This document shows, in pieces, positions 22,436-36,877 of a DNA stretch of 64,000 nucleotides. Below the pieces are notes generated by a model. The model ran no database searches and was not told the origin of the DNA. It was given only the letters and a program-made list of their open reading frames with translations. Numbering within the stretch: position 1 is the first letter of the stretch; each line of letters starts with the position of its first letter. Made by a program: the position numbers and the translations under genes. The DNA comes from Cannabis sativa (taxonomy: Eukaryota > Streptophyta > Magnoliopsida > Rosales > Cannabaceae), in assembly GCF_029168945.1 (NCBI RefSeq), contig NC_083602.1, positions 67,104,600 through 67,168,599 on the forward strand, given 5' to 3'.

Positions 22436-24327
22436 TGTTGGAAATTATTTTACCAGGATCTTAGATCTACTCACAAGTATGTTTATTAACATCCTAAATA
22501 AGAACTTTCTAAAACGATAAATTAAACACATATAAAGTTTAAGAAACCTTACATTGGGTGTAGCGGAATTAAATGACTCCTTCCGTTCAGATATCTAGCC
22601 CTTGATTCCTTTCTGTAGCAGAGCATTATCAATATCTGAACCTGGATCTCTTTCTCTGAATCTTTGATGCTGAAACTCCTTTGCTGATGATCTTTCTTCA
22701 CGATCTTCCTCACTATGATTGAGGTATTGCTTGATGTGTGTGCGCACTACTCTCACACTAAGATTTTCGAAATTGAAGAGGGAAGGAGAAAGAGAAGGGT
22801 CAGCCAAAGATAGGGAGAGAGAAGGCTCAGGTTTTCTGAATCAGAAGTGTAGAAATTTAAGTGTGAATTTCCTGAAGCCTTCACTATCTATTTATAGCAT
22901 TCCACTAGGGTTAGGTTTGAATTATTTGGCATTAAAATAATGAAAAAATCAGTTTAAATTTCCTACAAAAGTGGCTGGCCCTATACAAGTGGATTTGGGC
23001 CTCACTTTTTGCAATTTTGCAGTTTTATCTTTTCTGCATCTGATTTTCTCAAAAACGCCAATTTTCTAATTCAACCATTTAAATGCCAATTCTAACTATT
23101 TAATAACTATAAATAATTATTAAATAATATTGTCATTTATCATATTTATTAATTGAACCATACAAAGTATCATAATTAACAAATATGCCCCTATAAACTC
23201 TTTCTTTACAATTTCGCCCTTACTTAGTGAAAATTTCACAAATAGACATAGTCTAATTTGAGAATTATAATTGATTAATCAAAACCAATTACATGAGTCT
23301 TACAAGAAATATTATCTCAACTAGTGGGGGGACCATGGGTCTATATAACCGAGCTTCCAATAAGTAGATCAAGAATTTAGCACTAAAATTCACTAACTTA
23401 TTAATTCTTCGTTGAATCCACGCATAGAACTTAGAATTGCGCTCTCAGTATATAGAATGCTCTATATGTTCCACCATATAGACACATCATTAGTTATCCA
23501 TTGTTATAATCCTAATGTGATCAATTATCCTCTATATGAATGATCTACACAGTAAAGGGATTAAATTACCGTAACACCCTACTATGTATTTTATCCTTAA
23601 ACACTTGACCCCGTAAAAATGATATTTCAGCTTATGTGAAATGAGATCTCCACCATTTATTTTTGTTTGGTCAAGCTCGAAGGTGATCATCCTTTGCTTA
23701 CTATTCGCCAGATATAAGCTATAGATTCCATGTTTATGCTAGCGCTCCCACTCAATTGCACTACCGTGTTCCCAAAAAGTACGTATCACCCTGACCTAAA
23801 AGTAGGCTTAACTAACAATTCAAGGAACACGAATAGCCTTTCAAGATTGAGCCTAATCATAACAGGATTAAGATCATTTGATCTAGGATCAACTAGGCGA
23901 TATTGACTTGAATAGATTTTTACGGTAAGTTTAATTAAATCTAAGTCAAAGTTCAATATCGGTCCCTTCCGATGCATACTCCATGCATCCAACCTGAGCT
24001 TTACTTTAACCAATGCTCTGGAAAGAACATAGCACTTCTCCAAATGCAAGGAAACTCTGTTGTAGATTATCATATCAGTAAAACCCTATGTTTGATAAAT
24101 CTAGGAAACTTTATTCACATAGTCATGTTTACTTTCCAATGTGTTGACGGCACAATAAACAGGATAAAGTATGTGAAAAGGGTTTCAGATGAATTCATAC
24201 ATTATGTACATATAATCATGAAATAAATCATGTGAACCATGCAACATTAAATGTTATTTCTGATCTATATTAATAAGTAAATCTGATTATATTGAAATGA
24301 GTTTTATTTAGGGCATAAAACCCAACA
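22436..24327 (-). repeat. 3' LTR of element D
   Basis: 1892 bp; on the minus strand it begins TGTTGGGTTTTATGCCC and ends TTTCCAACA. It is closer to the E LTRs than to A, for instance in the part next to the U3 end. It contains GCTATAAATAG in antisense near 22890. Confidence 0.9.
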
Positions 24328-24345
24328 AACTCCCACTTGCACTAA
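24328..24345 (-). other. Polypurine tract of element D
   Basis: AAGTGGGAGTT on the minus strand next to the 3' LTR. Confidence 0.8.
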
Positions 24346-26560
24346 TATAAAACAAAAAGTGTGTTTCAAATAATCTCAACACCTTGATATACAAATCAAG
24401 TGTAGTAATAGTAAACTCCTCGTAATAGGATCTGAAAGGTTGAATTAACCACAACCTTTTCTCCACTATTACTCTTCCTTAAATCACAAAATCATTGATA
24501 ATGTGAAATTCCTCTCTATATGTCTACTCTCTTGGGATACTGGATTCTATATCTTTGGCAACTACTTTTGGTTAATCAGGAAATTAACACTAGTAGTTTA
24601 AGGCAATTTGGAATGATGCCAAAGATGTATAGAACTTTCCTTAGATTGAATAAGTACCTTTCCTGCAACCTTAACATTCAGTCCCTCTCTGGTAGACCTA
24701 GAGACTTCAGATAGGTTTTTACACTTCTCCAAAATTACTATTCCACCCCCAGAGTAACCACCATCTTATCAGAAAGATTTACTAGCACAAAGGCAAATTT
24801 CAAAATCTGATATGGTGTAGTCTAAGAGTTTTAAACACACCCTTATAAACTAACATATAGTTCCTCTTCTTTATCTTAAGATTTACTTGATTGTCTTCCA
24901 ATGTTCTTCTCCTGGAATAATCTGATACCTACTCATTACTCCCACTCAACAGCAGGTGTCTGGTCTAAGGCATACTAAAGCATATCTAAGACCTCTCACT
25001 GTTGATATAAGAAATTCTTTCAGGCTTTATCTTTTCTGGAATAGTTGAGACTCTTCCTTAGATAAATAAAATCTATGCCTAAGAAGTTGTGAAGCTTCTA
25101 TAGATTGCCATTAGAAAGAAAATGCTTCAGCATCTTACTAAAGTAAGTTGCTTGCATTAGAGTAAGTAATTACCAGGTATACCACAAGCCATAGGTTTAG
25201 TTAAACTCAAACCTATAATACTAGGAACAGGAAGTTTGTTAAGTCCATTGAATAGACTTATAAACGAAAATTTCCTTTTATGTCCTTGTAATAGAAAACT
25301 TTAGGTTACTCCATGTGAATGGATTAAACCATAGTTCTATTGGCTTTCTTCTTTGTTTCTTATCTTGACAATCCATTACTTGTTTAAACTCATAATGGAT
25401 TTTAATCACTAGTGTCTCCCAAGTCATAAGAAGGTGAGTTCCTAGAAACTCTCCCACTACGACAAGGTACCATGAATTATGTCGAAGAAAACTAAATGGT
25501 ATTGGTCTCTTCGGTTGTGACAAGACAACAGAGGCAGTGGGATCATCATATATCATATAAGATGATAGAACACTTTTGGAATCAAGAATTAAATATCTCC
25601 TTTATTTGCTACTTGTTTTCAGACTTAGTCATTATCTTAGAAAAGTAGTATTTGTTTGAACAAACACTTTCTTATCTATTGACAATGGGATGGTCCACCC
25701 CTAATCACTTAGAATAGCTAACAAACCATGGTTAACAGTTCTAGCCTTTCTTAAGATTTTGATTAGGTCATCCATGAATCTAGTAATGATTTACACGAAG
25801 TATACAACCATTACATCATTCTGAAATTGTATTACCATAGAAGGATTAAGGCAACGACTAGTAACTAATCATCAATATGCAACTCGAAATTTCTGGGGAG
25901 GTAAGTTTGGATATAATTCAAAAATCAATTTAATGATATTTGAACTGCATATCTACTAACTATTTCTCCACCCCTATCAGTTGCAAGATCTTTAACCACT
26001 TACCTTAATGGTTTTAACCATTGCTAGAAATTAATGAAATTTTTCAAACATTTCAAATTTCTTTGCTAAAAGGTATAATCTAGAGTTATCGTTTTAAGAA
26101 TACAACGAAAAACTCATATCCACCCCTGAATGTACATTCATCTGCAAATGAGATGAACTACTTTCAGTGGATATAGGCATATTAACTCTTTGCAGAGATT
26201 GATCTTGTCAAATCCACTATGAACAAGATACAAATGCCATAGATTAAAAAAAAGTGGTAGTGTCTTTTGATGACATAGGTTTAGTTACATCAAAGAGTTT
26301 TTAGAATACTGCAAGTGGATCCTGGTCACAGAATACCTAACTCATATTCCATACAGTTTGAATCCATTAATAGAAGATGGATGTTGAACACTTGAGAAAG
26401 TGTAACTGTATTGTATTATGGAATTAGAAATATAAGAAAATTTCTGTTTGGAATCTAAAATTAAAGTCAAAGACTTAAATTTATACCAAATATAATGAGT
26501 AATTCTATCTTGGACCACCACTACTAATACAAACTCTAAGTCAGATTTGCCCATACAAGT
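24346..26560 (-). pseudogene. Decayed pol of element D
   Basis: Scattered copia pol fossils in antisense: the RNase H segment near 24740, a 92-codon frame (25278-25556) that overlays the integrase/RT linker in the wrong frame, TCCACCCCTATCAG near 25970 (the D-R-G-G-E codons), and a frame at 26342-26554 that begins M-G-K like the start of the protease-integrase frame of A. The same ruined frames occur in E (35652-35951), so decay came before both copies spread. Confidence 0.65.
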
Positions 26561-28620
26561 AGGAGATTTCTAAGATTGAGGATTTATATCAATTGGGAAT
26601 AGAATTTCGGGATTATAATCATATGCGTCATATAAAATGACATGAAATGATTTATAGACCATTCATCCAATGATATGTTTTTTAAAGCTAATTCGAAATG
26701 AATAAGCTAAGAGAAATTAGGATAATTTCGTTTATAAATAAGAATCCAACGATGCTTCAATTAGCGAAAGACAAAGTAATCTTATTTATGTAATCTTCTT
26801 GTTTCATATCGTAAAAATACTAGTCTTAGGTGTCATCAATTGATGAACAGCTAGATGTCACATATACAATATTTATCTTTCGAGATCTAACACTATTATG
26901 TATGTCTAATGGTGAAAATCCACTAGGGATTTATCTCATTAGATAAACAAGCCAAGTTAGACCAACAATGAAGATTCGAAATTAAACTACAACTTAATAA
27001 CAGAAAATAACATGGTTCAATATAAATTCATACACAATTCAGAAATTATAAGCATATAGCAAGTAGGAATGACAAGTGAAAATACTAAAACTTACAATCC
27101 TAAATAATTTCCAAGGTTTTCAACAAACTGATATCAGTGTCCCGTTTAGGCGAGAGTCAAAGCTACCATTCATTGAATAGAGTTGTCGACTTCGTCTAAA
27201 ATGTTAAACATTCTAGCAACCTTTTATTCGATCAAGATTGGAATTCAGCGTTGTCCCGTTTAGGCGAGAGTCAAGGCAATTCTATCTTATGAGCTTCCAC
27301 CATTGTTTCATAATTTGCAAGTCAAGTATGGTCGCCACCATTAGGGTGATCCATACCATACAAAACACTTACAAACTACTTATCATGCGAGGTTAAACGG
27401 TGCGAAATTTCTAATGAACGTTCCTCCATTAGGGAGGATTACTCACTAAAACAAACGCGGTGTAAAACCCACAATGGAGATCAAATGTCTTAATAATAAT
27501 CAAGCTCATTATTTAAAGTGAGTTGTATTTTCTTTGATTCTCTTTATTTAATTTATTTATTTTACATATATATATTTATTTAAAATTTCCAATTTAGAAT
27601 GAAATATTCTAAATATAAATTTTAATTTAATATTTATAAATTTTACTTAGATGGATATGAAAATAACATGTATTTCTTCCATCTTAGTAATAATTTCCAA
27701 TAAATATCTAGAAAAATATTAAATTTAAGTTGTTACAAAATTAATATAAATTAATTTACAACTCAAATTTAATTTTCTATAAATATACATTGCATTTCGA
27801 AAAATTAAAGTATATAAGAATACAATTTCCGAAAAATGCATATTAAAATAAAAAATAAATCCTGGAAAAATTATTCTAATTTAATGTTGGCCCAAAATTA
27901 ATTTACAACAAAAAATATAATTTTCCTATTTAATTAAATATATAAGAAAAATTTTAAATATTTAAGTATGATGATGAAAATCAACTTAAATATAAATTTT
28001 CTATTTAATTAAATACACTAGAAAAATACTTCAAGCAAAAATATCACCTATCTAGATTTTCCTTTGACTAATTAATTCAATTTCTAATAATATACTTTAA
28101 TTCAATTTATTTTAAATTAATCAATAAATGAAAAAATCATTGATTTAAGTTGATCCAAGAATTAATTAAAATAAATAATTAATTTACAACTTAATCTATT
28201 TTTCAAATAAAATTTGAAATTCCAGCATTTAAGAAATGCAATTTCGAAATTTGATTAATAAAATAAAGAAAAAATATATATATTTTGAAAATTATTTAAA
28301 TTTAGTTGAAAAAATAAATTTCAACTAAAAATAATTTTCTATTTAATTAAATGTCATGAAAAAGAAATATTTAAGTATGATGATAAAAATCAACTTAGAT
28401 GTTTAATTTTCAAATTAATTAAATGTATTAAATTCAAGAAATAAATAATTAAGTGTAGAGAAGGCTTAGTTATTAATCTCTAGTTTAATACTAGGAAAAA
28501 TATACTTAAAATAAATTGTAACAAAATTAATTAATAAATAATTAATTTCACAATGTATAATATTTCCTATTTAATATTAGAAATAATAAGTAGTTTAGAA
28601 ATAACTATCTAGAAAATATC
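26561..28620 (-). other. Truncated leader of element D
   Basis: AT-rich leader with the twin motif at 27139-27163 and 27253-27277 and the hairpin block near 27415-27440. No gag frame lies between leader and pol. The leader stops at the fusion with the E LTR. Confidence 0.7.
27139..27277 (-). promoter_or_regulatory. Twin 25-mer leader motif, element D
   Basis: Two copies 114 bp apart, almost identical to those in A, B, E and G, although this copy has no gag behind them. Confidence 0.6.
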
Positions 28621-30502
28621 TTATGCCCTAAATAAAACTCGTTTCAATATAATCAGATTTACTTATTAATATAGATCAGAAATAACATTTAATGTTGCAT
28701 GGTTCACATGATTTATTTCATGATTATATGTACATAATGTATGAATTCATGTGAAACCCTTTTCACATACTTGATCCTATTTATTGTGCCGTCAACACAT
28801 TGGAAAGTAAACATGACTATGTGAATAAAGTTTCCTAGATTTATCAGACATAGGGTTTTACTGATATGATAATCAACAACAAGAGTTTACTTGAATTTGG
28901 AGAAGTGCTATGTTCTTTGCAGAGCATTGGTTAAAGTAAAGCTCAGGTTGGATGCATGGAGTATGCATCGGAAGGGACCGATATTGAACTTTGACTTAGA
29001 TTTATTAAACTTACCGTAATATCTATTCAAGTCAATATCGCCTAGTTGATCCTAGATCAAATGTTCTTAATCCTGTTATGATTAGGCTCAATCTTGAAAG
29101 GCTATTCGTGTTCTTTGATTTGTTAGTTAAGCCTACTCTTAGGTCAGGGTGATACGTACATTTTGGTAACACGGTAGTGCAATTGAGTGGGAGCGCTAGC
29201 ATAAACAAGGAATCTATAGCTTCTATCTGGCGAATAGTAAGCAAAGGATGATCTCCTTCGAGCTTCACCAAACGAACATAAATGGTGGAGTACTCATTTC
29301 ACATAAGCTGAAATATCATTTATACGGGGTCAAGTGTTTTAAGGAATATATACATTGTATGGTGTAACGGTAATTTAATCCCTTTACAGTGTAGATCATT
29401 CATATAGAGGATCAGTGATCAAATTAGGATTATAACAATGGATAACTAATGATGCATCTATATGGTGGAACATATAGAGCATTCTATATAACTGAGAGTG
29501 CAATTCTAAGTTCTATGCGTGGATTCAACGAGGAATTGATAAGTTAGTGAATTTTAGTAATAATTTCTTGATCTACTTATTGGAAGCTCGGTTATATAGA
29601 CCCATGGTCCCCGCACTAGTTGAGATAATATTGCTTGTAAGACTCATGTAATTGGTTTTGATTAATCAATTATAATTCTCAAATTAGACTATGTCTATTT
29701 GTGAATTTTTCACTAAGTAAGGGCGAAATTGTAAAGAAAGAGTTTTAGGGGAATATTTGTTAATTATGATACTTTGTATGGTTCAGTTAATAAATATGAT
29801 AAATGACAATATTATTTAATAATTATTTATAGTTATTAAATAGTTAGAATTGGCATTTAAATGGTTGAATTTGAAAATTGGCGTTTTTGAGAAAATCAGA
29901 TGCAGAATTGAGAAAACTGCAAAATCCAAGTAAGGCCCATTACTGTACATGGCCGACCACTTGGTTTGAATTTTTAAACTGATATTTTCATTATTTTAAT
30001 GCCAAATAATTCAAACCTAACCCTAGTGGAATGCTATAAATAGATAGTGAAGGCTTCAGGAAAATTACACTTTTTCTTCTGACACTTCTGATTCAGAAAA
30101 ACCTGAGCCTTCTCTCTCCCTATCTTTGGCCGAACCCACTCTCTCTTTCTTCTTCCTTAAATTTCGAAATTCTTAGTGTATGAGTAGTGCCCACACACAG
30201 CAAGTGATACCTCAATCATAGTGAGGAAGATCGTGAAGAAAGACTTTCAGCAAGAAGGAGGTTTCAACATCAAAGATTCAGAGAAAGAAGATCCAGGTTC
30301 AGATTTTGATAATGCTCTGCTACAGAAAGGAATCAAGGGCTAGATATCTGAACGGAAGGAGTCATTATATTCCGCTGCACCCAATGTAAGGTTTCCTAAA
30401 CTTTATATGTGTTTATTTCATCATTTTAGAAAGTTCATATTTAGGGTGTTAATCAACATACTTGTGAGTAGATCTAAGATCCTGGTAAAATAATTTCCAA
30501 CA
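28621..30502 (+). repeat. 5' LTR of element E, main part
   Basis: It begins at TTATGCCC, lacking about nine bases of the LTR start; four of them (TGTT) survive at 22432-22435 left of D. It ends TTTCCAACA at 30502. TATA box GCTATAAATAG at 30033-30043. It differs from the 3' LTR by several substitutions in the first 180 bp. Confidence 0.9.
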
Positions 30503-30504
30503 AC

Positions 30505-30521
30505 TGGCCTCAGAGCCATGG
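30505..30521 (+). promoter_or_regulatory. Primer binding site of element E
   Basis: TGGCCTCAGAGCCATGG, two bases after the LTR, the same as in A and B. Confidence 0.8.
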
Positions 30522-31889
30522 TAATTGATTTACTTGCAAGAAATTTGAACTTTAAAACGATTGTTTGTTTGTTTTTGGATGGTATCATGTTGTATTGAGT
30601 GTTATTTGATGATTGATTGGTGTTTGTGAATTTTCGTTAAAAATAATTGAATATCTGTTTCTGGAATTATTTTTATTGGATATTATGGAAAAAATTAAGC
30701 AAGTTACTTTTTTACAGAACTCAATTTCGATTTAATTTGAATTAGTTATGATTTTTTGAAGATTCGAAAAAATCGGAGTTGTGCTGAAATTTTCCTGCGA
30801 TCGCGAAAACTGTCCGTACAGCTCACAATTTTTTCGTTTTTCTTCATTTTTTCATGCTTTTTCATGGAATTAACTTCCGATTTTTTGTGTAGTTCTGTAT
30901 TTATACTATTACTATTCCTAATTCAATTCTAATTATCATTTTGAATTAATTTAATATTTTTTAAATTTAATTCAAGATATTAGTGTAATTTGAATTTGAA
31001 AATAGTTAGTATCTATCTTTTTTGCTTAATAATCTATCTTATATTTTAAATTTGATTATATCTTATCTTATTTTTAAATTTAAAATTAATTTTTTTTTAA
31101 ATAATTTGACTTTATTTAAATTTAAAATAAGATAACTATAATCATGTAATTTTAAAAATGTGTAAGATATTTTGCTAACTTTTAAATTTTGTTATTTTAT
31201 TTATTTAAATTACATTTAAAATCTGAAAAAGATATTCATTTATCTTTCTTAATTTTTTATTTAATTTTTATTTATAAAATAACATTTAATTTTTAAAAGT
31301 AGTTAGCAAATTTTGAAATGATATTTAGGTTGGTTGAAACCTAATTTTTCAAAATTGTAGATTTAATTTTAAATTTAAATATTTAATTAAATTTCGAATT
31401 TTTTTTTATTTTTCAATTTTTTTTTTAAATTTTCGAATTTTTTTTTATTTAATTAATTATTTTCGAAATTAATTATTTAATTTAAAATTAAATAAATCCT
31501 ACATCCAACTATCCAACTAACCTTGTTGCAGGAGTATGTGTTTTAGCTTGTGTGTAAGTTTTCAAAACCTATTATTACTTGATTGCAAATAGCCATGGTT
31601 ACTTTTTGCCAGATCTAATGATCTGATGGCTCCCTTGGTCAAGTTAATAATTTGTAACAGGTATATTTACAATCTTCTTTCATATGTGTATGACCTAGCA
31701 ACATGATAGGACCCATCCAAAGTGTGCCTGTGTGAGCCTATGTGTTTAATTTGACTATAGATACATATAGGTTGTTGTTGCTAAAATAAATTATCATAGT
31801 TCTTGATAGAATTTATTTAGGCCCATTTAGTTATTGGGCTTATTCAATTAATAACAGTTGTTCTTATTAAGGTTAAATTCCTGTCTTTT

Positions 31890-31981
31890 GGGCCTTGTGT
31901 GAGAGTTGGGAGCCATAGAAGTGGGTACGACATACTGAACCCAGCACCCCCTCACATGAACCACACCAATTGTGAAGGCCC
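31890..31981 (+). promoter_or_regulatory. 92-nt three-tier stem-loop, element E
   Basis: Outer arms 31890-31896 and 31975-31981 (GGGCCTT/AAGGCCC), middle 31898-31903 and 31951-31956 (TGTGAG/CTCACA), inner 31922-31926 and 31939-31943 (TGGGT/ACCCA). Confidence 0.6.
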
Positions 31982-33920
31982 ATTTGCCTGATTTGAACAA
32001 CTGTACTAGGTTAATTACACTAGTTTAACCTAATTAAAATTGATTAGCAACATAATTAATTTTATTTATTTTGAAATTAATTTAAGAAAATTATAGTTTA
32101 AAGAATTTTTTATTCTAAGCTAAACTATATGTATTTTCTTGTATTTAATTAAATATAGAATTATAACCATCTAGATTCTTTCTGAAGCTTAATTTAAATT
32201 TTTCATTAAATATTCCTATTTAAATTGATATTTAGTTATCTATAACTAATCAACTTAAATTTGAATATCTTTTGAATTTCAAATTTCAAAATTAAGTTGA
32301 GGAATTTTAGGCATTGGTTATTAAAAATTCTTTAAATAATTTTTTAGGTTAATATCTTTTCGAATATTAACTTAAAATGGAATATTTTAAATATTTTTTA
32401 AGTTAATAGCTTTTCGAATATTAACTTAAAATGGAATATTTTTTAAATTAAGTGGTTACAACTTAATTTTTGATATTTAATTAAATTTAAATTTGAAAAA
32501 TATTTAAGTTTTAGATTTTTTCTAATACAACTTAAATTAGATATTTTTTCAAATTTTGCGGAAGAGATACTTAGTGAAATAAGATATTTTCTAGATAGTT
32601 ATTTCTAGACTACTTATTATTTCTAATATTAAATAGGAAAATATTATACATTGTGAAATTAATTATTTAAATAATTAATTCTAGTACAATTTATTTTAAG
32701 TATATTTTTTCCTAGTATTAAACTAGAGATTAATAATTAAGCCTTCTCTACACTTAATTATTTATTTCTTGAATTTAATACATTTAATTAATTTGAAAAT
32801 TAAATATCTAAGTTGATTTTCATCATGATACTTAAATATTTCTTTTTCATGACACTTAATTAAATAGAAAATTATTTTAAGTTGAAATTTATTTTTTCAA
32901 CTAAATTTAAATAATTTTCAAAATATATTTTTTCTTTATTTTATTAATCAATTTTCGAAATTGCATTTCATAATGCAAGATGATTTTGAATTTATCTTGA
33001 AAAATAGATTAAGTTGTAAATTAATTATTTATTTTAATTAATTCTTGGATCAACTTAAATCAATGATTTTTTCATTTATTGATTAATTTAAAATAAATTG
33101 AATTAATGTATATTATTAGAAATTGAATTAATTATTCAAAGGAAAATCTAGATAGGTGATATTTTTGCTTGAAGTATTTTTCTAGTATATTTAATTAAAT
33201 AGAAAATTAATATTTAAGTTGATTTTCATCATGATACTTAAATATTTGAAATTTTTCTTATATATTTAATTAAATAGGAAAATTATATTTTTTGTTGTAA
33301 ATTAATTTTGGGCCAACATTAAATTAGAATAATTTTTCCAGGATTAATTTTTATTTTAACATGCATTTTCAAAAATTGTGTCCTTGAATACTTTAATTTT
33401 TCAAAATGCAATATATATTTGTAGAAAAATTAAAAATTTGAGTTGTAAATTAATTTAAATTAATTTTGTAACAACTTAAATTGAATATTTTTCTAAATAT
33501 TTATTGGAAATTATTACTAAGATGGAAATAATTCATGTTATTTTCATATCCATCTAAGTAAAATTTATAAATATTAAATTTAAATTTATATTTAGAATTT
33601 TTCATTTTAAATTGGAAATTTTAATAAATATATATTTAAAATAAATAGATTAAATAATGAGATTCAAAGAAAATACAACTTTCTATAAATAATGAGCTTT
33701 ATTATTAAGATATTCGATCTCCATTGTGGGTTTTACACCGCGTTTGTTTTAGTGAGTAATCCTCCCTAATGGAGGAACGTTCATTAGCAATTTCGCACCG
33801 TTTAATCTCGAATGATAAGTAGTTTGTAAGTGTTTTGTATGGTATGGATCACCCTAATGGTGGCGACCATACTTGACTTGCAAATTATGAAACAATGGTG
33901 GAAGCTCATAAGATAGAATT

Positions 33921-34058
33921 GCCTTGACTCTCGCCTAAACGAGACAACGCTGAATTCCAATCTTGATCGAATAAAAGGTTGCTAGAATGTTTAACATTTT
34001 AGATGAGCTGACAACTCTATTCAATGAATGGTAGCTTTGACTCTCGCCTAAACGGGAC
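33921..34058 (+). promoter_or_regulatory. Twin 25-mer leader motif, element E
   Basis: Copies at 33921-33945 and 34034-34058, 113 bp apart; core CTCTCGCCTAAACGRGAC. Confidence 0.65.
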
Positions 34059-34640
34059 ACTGATATCAGTTTGTTGAAAACCTTGGAAATTATTTAGGAT
34101 TGTATGTTTTAGTATTTTCACTTGTCATTCCTACTTGCTATATGCTTATAATTTCTGGATTGTGTGTGAATTTATATTGAACCATGTTATTTTCTGTTAT
34201 TAAGTTGTAGTTTAATTTCGAATCTTCATTGTTGGTCTAACTTGGCTTGTTTATCTAATGAGATAAATCCCTAATGGATTTTCACCATTAGACATACATA
34301 ATAGTGTTAGATCTCGAAAGATAAATATTATATATGCAACATCTAGCTGTTCATTAATTGATGACACCTTAGACTAGTTTTTTTACGATATGAAACAAGA
34401 AGATTGTATAAATAAGATTACTTTGACATTCGCTAATCGAAGCATCGTTGGATTCTTATTTATAAACGAAATTATCCTAATTCCTCTTAGCTTATTCATT
34501 TCGAATTAGCTTCAAAACATATCATTGGATGAATGGTCTATAAATCATTTCATGTCATTCTATATTTTCTCTTAAGAAATTAAATGACGCATATGATTAT
34601 AATCCCAAAATTCTATTCCCAATTGATATAAATCCTCAAT

Positions 34641-36862
34641 CTTAGAAATCTCCTGCTTGTATGGGCAAATCAGACTTAGAATTAAATTAGTAGTGGTGGT
34701 CCAAGATAGAATTACTCATTATATTTGGTTGAATTTAAGTCTTTGACTTTAATTTTAGAATCCAAACAGAAATTTTCTTATATTTCTAATTCCAAGATAC
34801 AATACAGTTACACTTTCTCAAGTGTTTAATATCCATCTTTTATTAATGGATTCAAACTGTATGGAATATGAGTTAGGTATTCTGTGACCAGGATCCACTT
34901 GCACTATTCTAAGAATTCTTTTATAAACCTAAGTCATCGAAAGACACTACCACATTTTTTTTAATCTATGGCATTTGTATCTTGTTCATAGTGGATTTGA
35001 CAAGATCAATCTCTGGAAATAGTTAATATGCCTATATCCACTGAAAGTAGTTCATCTCATTCGCAGATGGATGTACATTCAGGGGTGGATATGAGTTTTT
35101 CGTTGTACTCTTAAAACGATCACTCTAGATTATACCTTATGCAAAGAAATTTGAAATGTTTGAAAAATTTCATTAATTTCTAGCAATGGTTAAAACCATT
35201 AAGGTAAGTGGTTAAAGATCTTGCGAACTGATAGGGGTGGAGAAATAGTTAGTAGATATGCAGTTCAAAGATCATTAAATTGATTTTTGAATTATATCCA
35301 AACTTACCTCCCCAGAAATTTCGAGTTGCATATTGATGATTAGTTACTAGTCGTTGCCTAAATCCTTCTATGATAATACAATTTCAGAATGATGTAATGG
35401 TTGTATACTTAATGTAAATCATTACTAGATTCATGGATGACCTAATCAAAATCTTAAGAAAAGCTAGAACTATTAACCATGGTTTGTTAGCTACTCTAAG
35501 TGATTAGGGGTGGACCATCCCATAGTCAATAGATAAGAAAGTATTTGTTCAAACAATACTACTTTTCTAAGATAATGGCTAAGCCTGAAAATAAAGTACC
35601 AAATAAAGGAGATATTTAATTCTTAATTCCAAAAGTGTTCTATCATCTTATTTGACATATGATGATCCCACTGCCTCTGTTGTCTTGTCACAACCGAAGA
35701 GATCAATACCATTTAGTTTTCTTAGACATAATTCACGGTACCTTGTCGTAGTGGGAGAGTTTCTAGGAATTCACCTTCTTATGACTTGGGAGACACTAGT
35801 GATTAAAATCCATTATGATTTTAAACAAGTAATGGATTGTCAAGATAAGAAACTAAGAAGAAAGCCAATAGAACTACGGTTTAATCCATTTACATGGAGT
35901 GACCTAAAAGTTTTCTATTACAAGGACATAAAAGGAAATTTTCGTTTATAAGTCTATTCAATAGACTTAACAAAACTTCCAGTTCCTAGCATTATAGGTT
36001 TGAATTTATCTAAACCTATGGCTTGTGGTATACCTGGTAATTACTTACTCTAATGCAAGTAATTTACTTTAGTAAGATGCTGTAGCATTTTCTTTCTAAT
36101 GTAAATCTATAGAAGCTTCTCTACTTCTTAGGCATAGATTTTATCTAAGGAAAAGTCTCAACTATTCCAGAAAAGATATAGCCATGAAAGAATTCCTTAA
36201 ATCAACAGTGAGAGGTCTTAGATATGCTTTTGCATGCCTTAGACCAGACACCTGCTGTTGAGTGGGAGTAATGAGTAGGTATCAGATTAATCCAGGAGAA
36301 GAACATTGGAAGACAATCAAGTAAATCTTAAGATTAAGAAGAGGAACTATATGTTAGTCTATAAGAGTGTGTTTAAAACTCTTAGACTACACCACATCAG
36401 ATTTCGAAATTTGCCTTTGTGCTAGAAAATCTTTCTAATAAGATGGTGGTTACTCTGGGGGTGGAATAGTGATTTTGGAGAAGTGTAAAAACCTATCTGA
36501 AGTCTCTAGGTCAACCAGAAAGGGACTGAATGTTAAAGTTGCAGGAAAGGTACTTATTCAGTCTAAGGAAAGTTCTATACATTTTTGGCACCATTCCAAA
36601 TTGCCTAAACTACTAGTGTTAATTTCCTAATTAACCAAAAGTAGTTGCCAAAGGTATAGAATCCAGTATCCCAAGAGAGTAGACATATAGAGAGGAATTT
36701 CACATTATCAATGATTTTGTGATTAAGGAAGAGTAATGGTGGAGAAAAGGTTGTGGTTAATTCAAGCTTTCAGATCCTATTATGAGAAGTTTACTACTAC
36801 TACACTTGATTTGTATATCAAGGTGTTGAGATTATTTGAAACGCACTTTTTGTTTTATATTA
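34641..36862 (+). pseudogene. Decayed pol of element E
   Basis: No intact domain. Fossils in copia order are a protease-integrase start near 34650, a zinc-region relic (CTATGGCATTTG, near 34964), AGGGGTGGAGAA near 35232 (D-R-G-G-E region), a 99-codon off-frame run at 35652-35951 and RNase H relics near 36440-36470. The off-frame run is closely similar to 25278-25556 of D. No gag precedes it. Confidence 0.65.
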
Positions 36863-36877
36863 GTGCAAGTGGGAGTT
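36863..36877 (+). other. Polypurine tract of element E
   Basis: GTGCAAGTGGGAGTT just before the 3' LTR. Confidence 0.8.

Larger units (their letters stand above)
22436..28620 (-). mobile_element. Copia element D, truncated, nested in E LTR
   Basis: Minus-strand partial element: 3' LTR 22436-24327, polypurine tract, decayed pol, leader remnant to 28620. The rest of the leader, the primer site and the 5' LTR are missing. The right edge fuses directly to LTR sequence of E at TTAT (28621-28624), four bases shared by both partners, which suggests a deletion by short homology. Confidence 0.82.
30522..34640 (+). other. Long untranslated leader of element E
   Basis: AT-rich, no gene. Islands: a short GC patch with the palindrome GCGATCGC (30797-30804) and CTGT-CCGT-ACAG (30810-30821), the 92-nt stem-loop (31890-31981), the hairpin block CCTCC-CTAAT-GGAGG (near 33761-33775), and the twin motif (33921-34058). 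The large GC-rich cluster of A, B and C is absent or replaced here. Confidence 0.72.
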
